A DNA stretch of 64,000 nt, from contig OU342817.1 of the NCBI GenBank assembly GCA_910591455.2, forward strand, positions 9,229,915 to 9,293,914, read 5' to 3'. The position numbers were made by a program, and so were the translations under genes. The notes under the pieces are model-generated. The model saw nothing but the letters and a program-made list of their open reading frames with translations. It was not told where the DNA came from and did no database searches. Numbering within the stretch: position 1 is the stretch's first letter; each line of letters opens with the position of its first letter. The DNA comes from Pholis gunnellus (Eukaryota > Chordata > Actinopteri > Perciformes > Pholidae). Shown in pieces: positions 27,101 through 35,662 of this stretch.

Positions 27101-29026
27101 AGGACAACTCAAAATATACCCGAAATGCAATGTATAGCAATTTTCAAGTGTTAAATGTATTCAGGTTAGACCTTACAAAGAACACCTTGACAAAGCTTGT
27201 GTCCATTGATGGACTTTTTGGCTCTTGCCTCGATTGAGAAGGCGACCTTTCAGGAACAGGATCCTCTCCGTCACCACCGGGCTAGCCAGAAACCACATTA
27301 GAAGCGCAGCGGCCTAATATAATCTCCACAGACATGGAATCTCCATTAAAACAGCACTCAGTGCGAGGCAGGTCAGAAAATGGAGGTCATTTTAATGGTT
27401 ATTGGTTTATTCTCGGTAAATTGTCAGCTTACGTGCTATATAATATGCATGAGGTGTATGTAGCGACAGTGTTTCAAATCTTTCTTTTGCTTCTTTTTTC
27501 CCCTCTTCTACTTTTCTTGCTCTCCGCCAGAGTTACAAGCAGCCCTCTGCATTCATAGTGACCCAGCACCCGTTACCAAACACAGTGAAGGACTTCTGGA
27601 GATTGGTTCTGGACTACCACTGCACATCCATAGTAATGCTCAACGATGTCGACCCGGCCCAGGTAAACCCGACCTGATATGCGTGCATAAACACACACAT
27701 GCAATACACAAAATAATCCTCGAGGGCTATTGCAAGAAGCACGCTGACACACAGATGAAGCTCTACCTTTCTGTATCTAATAAAGTCACACAAAAGGACA
27801 GCGTGGGAACTGGATCCAGGGAGAGATTGCTTTTTTTTTGTTTGTTTTTTTCTGTTAGTATGAACTCTAAAATGAATCTCTGCTGGCAAACCCATGCAAT
27901 GTATATGTTTGAAATGAGGTGGATGCTGCGGAGTAGAAGAGGACTTGCCATGAAAGTGCGGTAGATGGAGAGACAGGCCTGTGGAAGAGCCTATCCAGAT
28001 TCCTCAGCCCGAGGCTCTGTCATAACACCCGCGGATCAAAGCCTGAAGCCAGGCTTGCTCTCCCCATCCAAATCCCCTTCCCTAGGTGACTGACTGACTG
28101 GTTGACTGACTGGCTGGATAGAAAAGGCCTTTCATTCAATATTCTCACTGTAGCCAGCAAGCCAGCCAAGGAAACAGCACAGGTGGGAAAGGGGGGGAGG
28201 GGTGGGGGGGGGGGTTAGGCGTAGATGGAGACGAGGGAGGTGGAGGTTTACTATCTTCTCCATCAGCATCTTTCTTTTTGCATCTGTTGAATTTGTCAAA
28301 TTTTGACAAGCTCTTAAAGGAAGCTAGAAGGCGGTGCTCTTGCTGCCACACAGACTGTAAACGTGGTTGTGAAAGCGTATATTTGTGTCCGTTTATATGC
28401 GTGGCCTGTTATTTGCATTCTTCTCAGGTAGTCAGATTTTCTTTTCCCTTGTTTGTTCATCACTCTGCATGTCGGCTTGTCTGTCTGTGCAGAATCTGTC
28501 CATCTGTGCGTATACGCTTCCACTCGTCTGATTAAGTGCTGTGAGGCCAGCGGTGTGCTCTGCAGGGGCCTGTTCTTCACTGGGCTTCCTCTCCTGAGGA
28601 GCGTCAATAGAGGAGATTTTTAAGCTCCCCTGATGCTGTCCCAGGCGTTTATTTCTTCTGCTGCTGCCAGAGCAGCCAATAACGCTATCAATTATTTGTT
28701 TATTCTTTAGTAGATCTATTGATTGCTTTTTCAACTGATTTACCAACCGTATACTTGAAAATGTGAGAAAAACACATCAAAGCCCAAGGTGACATCTACA
28801 AATAAAGAATGTAGCATCTGAACGCAATTGTTTATGACTGAGTGAGTGAAAAATTGTTTGCAAACTGAGCAACTAAAAGTAATGTACTGTAGTAATGGTT
28901 AAGATAGATGACTTTTATATCAATCAACCATCTTTTAATAAGTGTCTTCTTCTTTCGATTGCCTATTCTCAGATTGTCTCTCAGCCTGAAAAATATGTTT
29001 TTTTTTAAATAGCTTTTAAGCAAGAT

Positions 29027-29103
<77 letters not shown>

Positions 29104-32100
29104 AGATAAAAACATTAGTCACGGTTTTCAAGGAATTTGTGTTTAATTTCTTGAACAAATGGTAAATTGATTAGGAGAAGGCTTTCGCTACAACACCTGT
29201 AAAAGTCTTTGGTCTATAAAAAATCCGGACTTTTCCGTTTCCTCTGTGAAGAAGCAATTCATCATATTGTAAAAAGAAAGCACTTCACATTGAATTACTC
29301 ACCTTCGCTCTCTCTACATCTGGTTTCCCATTATTCGTGTCCTTAAAACTTTGTAATCCCACAGAAACCTCTTTAGCATTTATGTGTGAAGAGTTGAAAT
29401 CAATGTCACTGGCTTCAGCTGGTATAGACTCCGAAACTAATGAATCATCTTCCATTTTATGTTTTCTTTGTTTTGTCTCTGTGTGTGTGTGTGTGTTTGT
29501 GTGTGTGTGTGCTGGTACACCCGCACTTTCCTGTGTGTGAATGTATGTGTACGTGCCTATTTTGTTTAGTTGTGCCCACAGTACTGGCCAGAAAACGGAG
29601 TCCACCGCCATGGACCCATCCAGGTGGAGTTCGTCTCTGCCGACTTGGAGGAGGACATCATCAGCAGAATATTCCGGATTTACAATGCAGCACGGGTACG
29701 GTGACATGCGAGGGTCACGCTTCAGAGTGAACGCCATTTGTTTAGGGGAAAAGAACAGACACTGAATTGATGTGATCATGTCGTTTTTTTCTGCTCTGCT
29801 GGCCAATTTATTATTATTTTTTTGTGTAACTTTTACAACTTGTTTGTCTTCTCCGTGGTTATCGTCGCAACAGCGAATTTATTCTGTGACTGCACACCTC
29901 ACACGTCCCACTCATGTCCATTCAAGCTGTGCAGTGCCAGAGTCAGTCTGTCCTTTAACTATGCTGCTGCACCAGTGATTGGACCGAGGTGTGATCGCCT
30001 CGAGTCACATGTCTCTTAGACAGCTTGAGACATTTTCACACGTAGTTAAAAAAGGTAGAAGTTGAACTCCCCGACTGCTCCTTCAATAAACACCCTTTGG
30101 GTAGAACATGGACCTACCTGAAAAGGTCAGACCAGAGATTTCCTTTTCCACCACAATACAATGCAAAATAAACCACCTTTCATTTCAGAAACCATCTCCC
30201 CAAAGGGTTCACAAGATGAATCTGAGGATTGATGCGAGAGGAGAGAATGAAAAATATATTTCTTCTATTTTAAATTTTATATTTCAAATATATGAGCACC
30301 ACAAACCAAATTCACTTTTTATTGAAATGGCACATTTCAGAGACGCATTTTATCCACAACTTTGGCAAATAAAAACATGCTCGGCTATATGCCTCAACAG
30401 GTAGCTCCGTCTATGTATTTTATGGTGTTTAACTTTGAGCAACCATACATCACTGCACAGTAAGGGTCCTGGCCTGCGCCGGCGTCACCTGCAGTCACCT
30501 GCGTAAGCTCCTTACCCGTACAGTCTGCCCACAGTTGTCAGCAATCGCATATGTGCGTGTTATAACACCGTCTGGACGGCAGAGGCACCACCACCACCGT
30601 GTTAAGTGGAATACAATCTAATCACACATGATCTCTGACAAGTGTTATTGATCGATACGTCTTGAGTGTGATTCAGAGTGTCTGTAGCTCTTAACTATCT
30701 GTCTCCAGCTGAGACTGTGCTCATCTATCAACCCATCTATCCGTGCATTCATCTCTTCAGCGACTCCTCCTGCCCTTATCCATCTATTGTCCTACTTCTC
30801 CCCATCATGGCTTAGCTTAGCTGCATCTTTACAGTCTGATTGCATCGTTGCACGGCAGCGATTACCCCCCCCCCCCCCCCCCCCCCCCCTCCCCCCTCGA
30901 CTGTGTGTTTTAACCTGGGATAACCAGTGTGTCCTTCCTTCCCATCCAGCCTCAGGACGGCTACCGGATGGTGCAGCAGTTCCAGTTCCTGGGCTGGCCC
31001 ATGTACAGAGACACGCCCATGTCCAAGCGCTCCTTCCTCAAGCTCATTCGACAGGTGGACAAGTGGCAGGAAGAGTACGACGGAGGCGAGGGACGCACTG
31101 TGGTCCACTGTCTGTAAGTCATCGCTACACTCAGAGTGCAGAGGGAAGTTCAGTCAGCACTGCCATTAAAAATGAAACATCTCCACCTACTGACTGAAGA
31201 GCTTCACTGCATCAAAACCCTGTGAAACTCCTCGTCCCTCAGTCAGCTTTATTGTCAATCCTTTCTGAAGCGAAACTTCAATTATCTTTCATTTTTTTAA
31301 TGCTTGGCTTGTTTTTTATGAATCTAGGAATGGAGGCGGCCGAAGTGGGACATTCTGTGCCATCAGCATTGTGTGTGAGATGCTTCAACACCAGCGCTCT
31401 GTGGATGTTTTCCACGCTGTCAAAACACTAAGGAACAATAAACCCAACATGGTGGACCTACTGGTGAGGAGCATCGCAGCAGCACCTTTGTCAGACTTCT
31501 TTGAGTTTATTATAACCTCCCAAAGTACCTGATGGTATTTAATGGGGATACTCCAGCAATTTATATTACTTATATTAGAAGAAAGAAAAACTACCCTGGT
31601 AAATACTTCTTTTAAGCTCAATGCCCGTAGTTTTTAATGCTTTCTGTAATTTCCAAGCCCGTCCAGATTGGTGGATCACCCCTTTTAAAAGTCACAAACC
31701 TTTACTTTCTTTTGGTCGAGCAAGTTCCCCAACTTTACATGTACCGAGATACTATACATCTAAACCATTTGGTGATCACAGTAGATGATTAAATTCATGG
31801 AAATATTGAAAAAATATTATTTCACATGGGCCTTATTCAAATTGTATTTTACACTTTGATTCTCTTCAGATTATTGAAGTTATGAATAAAGAAATAAATG
31901 TTGTGTAACAAATTACAGTGAAAATATCATTCTAAGATACCGGCACGTTGATAAACAATCTAATTACACTGATATTTAGTCAAAGTGATTTTATTCAGTT
32001 TCTTTTGTTATTTGTTTTGATTAGTCATTTTAGCTCCATGTCTCAATTATCAAACAGGCAACCGACCCTCTTTGGGAACACAGATCCTCAGGGGCCACAA

Positions 32101-32500
32101 AACCTTGGCTTTACTCATATGGTCAGCTTTACATATATGTGTGTATGTACATATGTGTGAATATTTTAGTACAATTTGATTTAGCCCAATATCTGAGATG
32201 AAAAGGGCGTCCTGCTCTGTTACCTGATAAGGGCCTTGTCTTTATTTCAGATGATATTGTGTATGGTGTATTGGGGAGGAAGGGGAGGTTAAAGCTGTCA
32301 GTGTACTCCGTCAAAAAGTCGAATAGCTTCGGACCCTAATAGGGGCCCAGATGCTCTTTTTCTTCTTCTTCTCTGGGCTCTCTAGCAGCTTGATCTGGCC
32401 ACGTACGCCTCTCTAATGTTTTTGTTTGTTTCCTCTTGTCTCGTAGGACCAATACAAGTTTTGCTATGAAGTGGCACTGGAGTACTTGAACTCTGGGTAA
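1728..32500 (+). CDS. ptprk: ptprk, receptor-type tyrosine phosphatase kappa, 3' half (15 coding exons, split)
   Basis: Joining 1728-1921, 6161-6248, 7224-7300, 11842-11878, 17861-17958, 20235-20351, 21216-21370, 22563-22698, 24662-24811, 25212-25385, 27531-27662, 29570-29695, 30950-31113, 31328-31463 and 32447-32500 gives one open frame of 611 complete codons plus a split first codon. All introns are GT-AG. The product is the cytoplasmic part of a type I membrane phosphatase that dephosphorylates phosphotyrosine at cell-cell contacts (catenins and EGFR are known family substrates). D1 carries KNRYGN, the WPD loop (GWPDHGV), HCSAGAGRTG and the Q-loop. D2 has KNRC, GWPM and HCLNGGGRSG and is expected to be inactive. 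The choice of PTPRK over PTPRM, PTPRT and PTPRU rests on recalled PTPRK-type strings: CCKYWPDDTEIY, QYWPENGVHRHGPIQVEF, FQFLGWPMYRDTP and the C-terminus EYLNSG. The ectodomain and transmembrane exons lie upstream of the window. Whether this is the fish a or b copy cannot be told. Confidence 0.96.
1922..6160 (+). other. ptprk: ptprk intron A-B
   Basis: About 4.2 kb with no coding signal. It includes a CA microsatellite at 2328-2379 and a CAGA run at about 5831-5850. The block about 4930-5600 is free of simple repeats and of mixed composition, and could hold non-coding conserved sequence, but nothing in it is recognisable. Confidence 0.6.
2328..2379. repeat. (CA)n microsatellite
   Basis: CA dinucleotide repeat with small interruptions. 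It produces spurious His/Thr-rich reading frames. Confidence 0.95.
6161..6248 (+). CDS. ptprk: ptprk exon B: D1 with KNRY pTyr-loop
   Basis: The acceptor is tcttttcag and the exon is 88 bp, entering in phase 0 and leaving in phase 1. It encodes SFFEGQSAPWDSAKKDENR followed by MKNRYGNIIA. KNRY holds the tyrosine that stacks on substrate phosphotyrosine and sets pocket depth. The donor reads gtgtgtac, so two GT dinucleotides lie side by side; only the first keeps the frame into exon C. Confidence 0.94.
7224..7300 (+). CDS. ptprk: ptprk exon C: D1, YDHSRVRL to NANYVD
   Basis: The exon is 77 bp, with acceptor ctcttccag and donor gtaagt. It completes the split Tyr codon and encodes DHSRVRLQALEGEQ then SSDYINANYVD, the conserved PTP motif that ends exactly at the exon border (phase 0). 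The matching D2 border, after NAALMD, is also phase 0. Confidence 0.95.
7301..11841 (+). other. ptprk: ptprk intron C-D
   Basis: About 4.5 kb without exons. It contains a short CA tract (7461-7481), probable dispersed-repeat fragments (8020-8830) and an A15 run at 10500-10515. The stretch 9590-9840 looks like repeat sequence but I could not name it. Confidence 0.6.
8020..8830. repeat. teleost dispersed-repeat fragments
   Basis: The strings catattatgctcattttcag and tctactagaacatggttaca followed by tgctttatacatgtac resemble a dispersed element I know from many percomorph introns. So does the later block with atgtgaccaatcacagcagc. No terminal repeats or reading frame are visible. The family name and exact borders are uncertain. 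Confidence 0.5.
11842..11878 (+). CDS. ptprk: ptprk exon D: 37-bp small exon in D1
   Basis: Too short for an ORF scan, but it has a clean acceptor (tgttttcag) and donor (gtaaga). It encodes GYHRPNHYIATQ, the conserved strand after the NANYVD motif, and leaves in phase 1 so that exon E completes the Gly of TQGPM. Introns of about 4.5 kb and 6.0 kb flank it. Confidence 0.95.
13086..13114. repeat. (GT)n microsatellite
   Basis: Uninterrupted GT dinucleotides in ptprk intron D-E. Confidence 0.95.
16441..16476. repeat. (CA)n microsatellite
   Basis: CA repeat that degrades into CACGCACGCG at its 3' end. Confidence 0.93.
17480..17660 (+). pseudogene. Tc1/mariner transposase 3' end and terminal repeat, degenerate
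   Basis: The frame reads ADLINAFVAEWEQVPVAGFK, which resembles the C-terminal part of fish Tc1-like transposases (DLTDAL..EWEQIP-type sequence). About 100 bp further on, at about 17629-17659, gtccgcatacttttggccat matches the inverted terminal repeat style of Tc1 elements (tatggccaaaagtatg in reverse). Only the 3' end is left, with no catalytic DDE region and no 5' repeat seen. It is dead and lies in a ptprk intron. Confidence 0.7.
17817..17858. repeat. ptprk: (TC)21 microsatellite forming the exon E polypyrimidine tract
   Basis: Forty-two bases of pure TC run directly into the AG of the exon E acceptor (17859-17860). It therefore serves as the splice-site pyrimidine tract as well as being a repeat. 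Confidence 0.95.
17861..17958 (+). CDS. ptprk: ptprk exon E: D1, GPMQETVFDFWRM to NLVEVGR
   Basis: The exon is 98 bp. It encodes the conserved PTP strands PMQETVFDFWRMVWQEN and IVMVTNLVEVGR. The donor is gtgggt. The acceptor tract immediately upstream is a pure CT microsatellite (17817-17858) that runs directly into cag. Confidence 0.95.
18112..18181. repeat. compound (GT)n/(GC)n microsatellite
   Basis: Alternating purine-pyrimidine tract of 70 bp with a central CGCGCG, a sequence type that can adopt Z-DNA. Confidence 0.95.
19654..19686 (+). other. G-quadruplex-capable G-runs
   Basis: Three runs of six to seven G separated by agat, followed by a ggg: four G-tracts within about 33 bp. Confidence 0.7.
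20235..20351 (+). CDS. ptprk: ptprk exon F: D1, VKCCKYWPDD to RTFAVEK
   Basis: The exon is 117 bp (39 codons) and phase 0 at both ends, with acceptor ctttcag and donor gtacac. It encodes VKCCKYWPDDTEIYRDIK and ends SEYVIRTFAVEK. This is one of the segments that sets PTPRK apart from PTPRM (FKVTCVEME) and PTPRT. Confidence 0.95.
20352..21215 (+). other. ptprk: ptprk intron F-G
   Basis: About 0.86 kb, AT-rich. Nothing beyond the splice signals is seen. Confidence 0.7.
21216..21370 (+). CDS. ptprk: ptprk exon G: D1 WPD loop and catalytic Cys
   Basis: The exon is 155 bp. It encodes RGAHEIREIRQFHFTGWPDH with the general-acid Asp of the WPD loop, then VPYHATGLLGFIRRVKSK, and ends in VVHC with the nucleophilic Cys. 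The Ser codon after Cys is split (AG at the end of this exon, T in exon H), so an intron interrupts the signature motif. Confidence 0.96.
21371..22562 (+). other. ptprk: ptprk intron G-H
   Basis: About 1.2 kb. The blocks about 21945-22040 and 22080-22450 look like dispersed teleost repeats (agtatgtaacttttgc; cactgcctactcaacaac), but I cannot name the families. Confidence 0.5.
22563..22698 (+). CDS. ptprk: ptprk exon H: D1 P-loop SAGAGRTG
   Basis: The exon is 136 bp, with acceptor tttccctacag and donor gtacgg. It supplies the rest of the P-loop (SAGAGRTG, with the phosphate-binding Arg), then CFIVIDIMLDMAEREGVVD and RELRSRRVNMVQTE, the start of the Q-loop. The exon is exactly the same length as its D2 counterpart N. 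Confidence 0.96.
22699..24661 (+). other. ptprk: ptprk intron H-I
   Basis: About 2.0 kb without exons. It includes an 11-bp minisatellite at 24170-24268. Confidence 0.65.
24170..24268 (+). repeat. 11-bp minisatellite, 9 units
   Basis: Nine tandem copies of cYttgttcatg (Y is c or t; the last unit has one change, ttgatcatg). They give exactly 99 bp. The repeat makes spurious Cys/Phe/His-rich frames. Confidence 0.95.
24662..24811 (+). CDS. ptprk: ptprk exon I: end of D1 and D1-D2 linker
   Basis: The exon is 150 bp (50 codons) and phase 0 at both ends. It encodes EQYVFIHDAILEACLCGDT, completing the Q-loop Gln region and last helix of D1, and then the linker YYDMNRLDPQTNSSPIKEEF. The donor is gtgagg. 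Confidence 0.95.
25212..25385 (+). CDS. ptprk: ptprk exon J: linker and start of D2
   Basis: The exon is 174 bp (58 codons), phase 0. It encodes TLNMVTPTLRVEDCSIALLP, then RNHEKNRCMDVLPPDRCLPF and ESSNYINAALMD. In D2 the pTyr-loop Tyr is replaced (KNRC instead of KNRY), as is usual for the inactive second domain. The donor is gtaaga. Confidence 0.95.
25386..27530 (+). other. ptprk: ptprk intron J-K
   Basis: About 2.1 kb, AT-rich, with a GACA/GGTA short-repeat tract at about 26811-26860. No exon is recognised. Confidence 0.65.
27531..27662 (+). CDS. ptprk: ptprk exon K: D2, SYKQPSAFIVTQ to NDVDPAQ
   Basis: The exon is 132 bp (44 codons), with acceptor ctctccgccag and donor gtaaac. It encodes SYKQPSAFIVTQHPLPNTVK and then DFWRLVLDYHCTSIVMLNDV. 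It corresponds to D1 exons D plus E (135 bp together), so D1 has one intron more here. Confidence 0.95.
27663..29569 (+). other. ptprk: ptprk intron K-L
   Basis: About 1.9 kb. It contains a G-rich run (28191-28214), a long GT microsatellite (29030-29102) and a second short GT tract (about 29480-29512), 60 bp before exon L. Confidence 0.65.
29030..29102. repeat. (GT)36 microsatellite
   Basis: About 36 uninterrupted GT units in ptprk intron K-L. Confidence 0.96.
29570..29695 (+). CDS. ptprk: ptprk exon L: D2, LCPQYWPENG to IYNAAR
   Basis: The exon is 126 bp (42 codons), with acceptor tttgtttag and donor gtacgg. It encodes LCPQYWPENGVHRHGPIQVE and then FVSADLEEDIISRIFRIYNA. This matches PTPRK and not PTPRT (YWPEKTSGCYG) or PTPRM (YWPEEGMLRYG) as I remember them. 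Confidence 0.96.
29696..30949 (+). other. ptprk: ptprk intron L-M with poly-C tract
   Basis: About 1.25 kb. A run of 25 C followed by T and six C lies at 30865-30896, 60 bp upstream of exon M. No other feature is recognised. Confidence 0.65.
30950..31113 (+). CDS. ptprk: ptprk exon M: D2 pseudo-WPD loop and Cys
   Basis: The exon is 164 bp, leaving in phase 2. It encodes PQDGYRMVQQFQFLGWPMYR, where the WPD Asp is Met, then SKRSFLKLIRQVDKWQEEYD and GRTVVHC. The split Leu codon (CT plus G) places the intron directly after the signature Cys, as in D1. A 25-base poly-C run lies 60 bp before the acceptor. Confidence 0.96.
31328..31463 (+). CDS. ptprk: ptprk exon N: D2 LNGGGRSG loop
   Basis: The exon is 136 bp, with acceptor gaatctag and donor gtgagg. 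It encodes NGGGRSGTFCAISIVCEMLQ and then HQRSVDVFHAVKTLRNNKPN, ending in VDLL. The Cys and Arg of the motif are kept, but the loop is GGGRSG instead of the AGAGRTG of D1. Confidence 0.96.
31464..32446 (+). other. ptprk: ptprk intron N-O
   Basis: About 1.0 kb, AT-rich. No exon is recognised. Confidence 0.65.
32447..32500 (+). CDS. ptprk: ptprk exon O: last coding exon and stop
   Basis: The acceptor is gtctcgtag. It encodes DQYKFCYEVALEYLNSG followed by TAA at 32498-32500. The ending EYLNSG is the PTPRK C-terminus; PTPRT ends SSF and PTPRM ends ESS. Confidence 0.96.
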   Translation, partial: DQYKFCYEVALEYLNSG

Positions 32501-33400
32501 CTCGGAGCTACTGAACCCGCCAGAGACTTAAAAGTTTGGGACATTACAGAAGACTGCAGCTCACACGTGTGCATTGTGCTAAGTGCGTGTGTGTGTGTGT
32601 GTGTGTGTCTTACCGACTCGACAGGAGCGAGGTATGCACATATAACCATACATGCAGCTCTTTTTTTGACCAGCTCTCTTCTTCTTCTAGATGGGGAAAG
32701 GTAACAGAGTTGTACAGTGTTAAATATCGCCGCCTGTTTCTGTCAGTACCGGCTAAGGAAGCCAGCAGGAGCACAATGAGGGTATTTTTTTTTTCTCCTC
32801 TGCTGTGAGTCTCCTCCTCTCTGGATCCCTCTTTCTCTCTGCCTCTGTCTCTCTCAGCCGCCTGTAGTCCCGTGGTTGTTGCCTTGATCCTCATTGGACG
32901 ATGAGCGTTAAATATTCTCCAGTTTTCCGTGGAATGCGATTACACTGTAAATAGCGTTAACGTGTTCATTTTATTCTCTCTGATTTTAGTTTTTTTGCTC
33001 ATTATTATAAGTCATTAAATGCAGGAGCTCAAAGCCTAAATGTTACTAAATGTCCTGTAAATTTCTGACTTCTAGATGATTGTTGCTTAATACTGTATGT
33101 TGGGGACAGCTGGCTCAGTCTACATCTGCTTACCTTATTTCCTGTACAGGGATCCAAAGCTTTATTTGCTCCTCCATTTGAATTCTTGTTGTGCATATTG
33201 TACATATTTCTGTAGATTATTTATTCACAGTATGTACTTTTTTTGTGACTCGCAGTAAGTGACAATCATGTGTTCTCTAGGTTTGGTTTATTGACTGTAT
33301 TGTGTGCTTTTTTTTTTTGTTTTTTGGTCACTTGTGTGACAGATCAATTCCACTGTAAAGAAAAAAAAGATATTATATAAATGTATCTACAATATAAACA
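32501..33400 (+). other. ptprk: ptprk 3' untranslated region (end approximate)
   Basis: AT-rich sequence directly after the stop, with a short GT tract at 32586-32608. The stretch about 33160-33300 (gcatattgtacatatttctg and onward) has the low-complexity, U-rich look of a conserved vertebrate 3'UTR. No perfect AATAAA is seen before 33400; weak variants such as ATATAAA at about 33391 are possible signals. The 3' end could extend further, for example to AATAAA copies near 34602 and 34617, but those lie beyond dispersed-repeat sequence. Confidence 0.55.
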
Positions 33401-33875
33401 TTGGATTATGTATTTCTGTCTTGGCATTAGGGGGACATCTGTTGGAGAAATGAGGAATAACACAATCACTTCCATGTTCACAGTATTGATCCGTTTTCAG
33501 GATTTTGTTCTAATGGTTTGCTGCTACATGAATGATGGCTTTCCTGCAATCTTGCAAATGGATACAGTTTTGTTTTGAAGTATGTTTGTTGAATGAAATG
33601 ATGAAATGTAGGTTCTCACAGGCCGAACAGTCCCAACAGCGGGACCCTGATTGGACAACAAAACCACCACAAAGAGGTAAACCGCCTGACTCGTTACATT
33701 GCAGTTCACATGCTGCAAACTTGACTAAACGGGCAGTAGTTAGCACACGTTTAGTGAGAGGAACAAATGTTGCATTGTGATCATGTTGAAGGGTATATGG
33801 TAAAAATACGTATTTTTATAGTTATTTACAGGTCTGTTAACTTCTAAGAAGTATACAAAATATCTGCAATCCTTT

Positions 33876-34270
33876 AAAGGAACAGTGTTTAGGACTTGAG
33901 AGGATCTATTAGCAGAAATAGTAATGTTTTTCATTAGTGTTTCAGCACCTGAAACTAAGAATTGTGTTTTTGTTAGTTTAGAACGAGCCCTTCATACATT
34001 TTCACAGAGTCCCCCATGTTGCACCGCCATGTTTCTAGAGCAGCCCAGAACAAACTAACCAAACGCGGGCTCTCCACAGAGCTTTTCTCGGTTTTACGTT
34101 ACCTGAAAGGCCATTGTAGTTCTCCAACACGCTTTAAAAGGAGAGAAGGGTGAGCAGAGAGATATTCAGTTGTTTGCATTCTGCAACCTCACCAGATGCC
34201 ACAAATGATAATTATACTCCCAAACAGACACACTGCACCACGGACGCCTAGCAGTTCAGTTCATAGTGTC
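33876..34270. repeat. teleost dispersed repeat (gcaacctcaccagatgccac type)
   Basis: The strings aaaggaacagtgtttaggac, ccatgttgcaccgccatgtt, acgttacctgaaaggcc and tctgcaacctcaccagatgc, in this order, resemble a very common percomorph dispersed element that I recall. It lies just beyond the ptprk 3'UTR. Borders are approximate. Confidence 0.6.
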
Positions 34271-34324
34271 TCAAAGTCAATGGGTTCTTTAAATGGGTTC
34301 TTTAAGGTCAGATGCCTTTAATAA

Positions 34325-34510
34325 GTTCTGTGGTTAACACAAGCTTAAGAGATTTTTAAGTTTTGTTCTGCGATATAAAATACGTAACTAAATACCCCTC
34401 TTGTTAATTTTGAAGCTTGTACGTGTCTTAAAAAATGCGGTTGCTAACAACAAGTGGCTAAATGAGGCTACAAAACATCATCAGGCCGACTAGTTCGCCT
34501 TTACAGCCTC
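34325..34510 (-). repeat. dispersed repeat family R1, inverted copy
   Basis: The sequence from tctgtggttaacacaagctt to ggccgactagttcgccttta is, with scattered changes, the reverse complement of 60785-60975 in this window. The two copies share ctgtggttaacacaagct, gttgctaacaa and gccgactagt. Neither shows a reading frame. Confidence 0.85.
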
Positions 34511-35648
34511 AATACTCAATCCTGTCCTAAACTTACTTTAAAAAGTTATATCAAACTGATAACTTGGATGTTATTTCATTAAGTTCTAGATTGTGTTGTT
34601 AAATAAAACGTTCTCAAATAAAGGCCTTAGATTAGTCACCTATAGGTGTACATATTATGATGAACACTTGTAATGATAGCCTATAATGCAATCCAATACA
34701 GCAGCCCTGCAATTAATACCGCCTGTTTGAGGGTAATCATGTTACATGTTTTAAATGTTGGAGAGGTGGTCATTTAACTCTTTGGTAATGTTTGGAGGCT
34801 GTATTAAGTGGTGATGTATTGGGATACATCATATCATATACATCAAGTTGCTCCCTGTATTTTTTTTGTATTTCTTCAAGTATTAAACTTGAAGAAATAT
34901 TTACTTCTTTTCATCTGGCCCATCTCTACACTTCTCAATCTCAGTTTTACAATTGTACCTGTGTGGTGACTTTGAGAAGTTGGAATCATCAAAGGCAGCA
35001 CCTTTAGATTCTTACAAATAATGAAGTTAAATAAACCGGTTGACACCAAGCTTCTCAGTCTTTCTACGGGCTGCCAGAAAAGACCGGAGTTTGTTTTCAG
35101 AGCACAAATAGACAAAGACCGACCTCTAAAAAGCTTGTCAGCGACTTGCAGCACAGTAACAAAAACTTAAATTATACACAGATGGTCGACGAGCAAAATT
35201 GGCTTCTCAAGTTTACCGTTACATGTAGAGGAAGGCGTACTGTTTCGTTTGAAGTGGATTCATTAATTTAACTTTTTTCTTTCTTTTCTTTTGTTAATTG
35301 GATTTCTATGTCACACCATGTATAGTGTGAGTACGTAGTGCATTCACACTGGAAAAGTGATATTACAAAAATATCTGTGTACTAAATTAACTTGATTTTT
35401 GAGTGCACTTTTGACAAATTATTCTCCTACAATGTACTGCATAAATTATATTTTATGAATAGATTATTTGTTGATTAATGGTTAGAAAGTTCTAGGGAGA
35501 CAAATTCTGTCCGTTTATGAACCTCCATTGGTGCAAGTTTTGGATCGTTTTCAGTACATCCAGTTTCTATACACCAACTGTATAAACGTTGATAGAGAAA
35601 AACAACCTTCTTTTTCTACCCTTGTGCCATCTGATTCATTTGGGTTTG

Positions 35649-35662
35649 TCGCCCTCTGGTGG
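35649..35662 (-). promoter_or_regulatory. candidate CTCF-type motif
   Basis: On the minus strand it reads CCACCAGAGGGCGA, which fits 13 of 14 positions of the vertebrate CTCF core CCASYAGRKGGCRS. The match is by eye only. Confidence 0.4.

Noticed and set aside
29285..29806. Minus-strand frame of 173 codons
   Set aside because: Antisense to ptprk exon L and an adjacent GT tract; the Thr/His runs come from the microsatellite.
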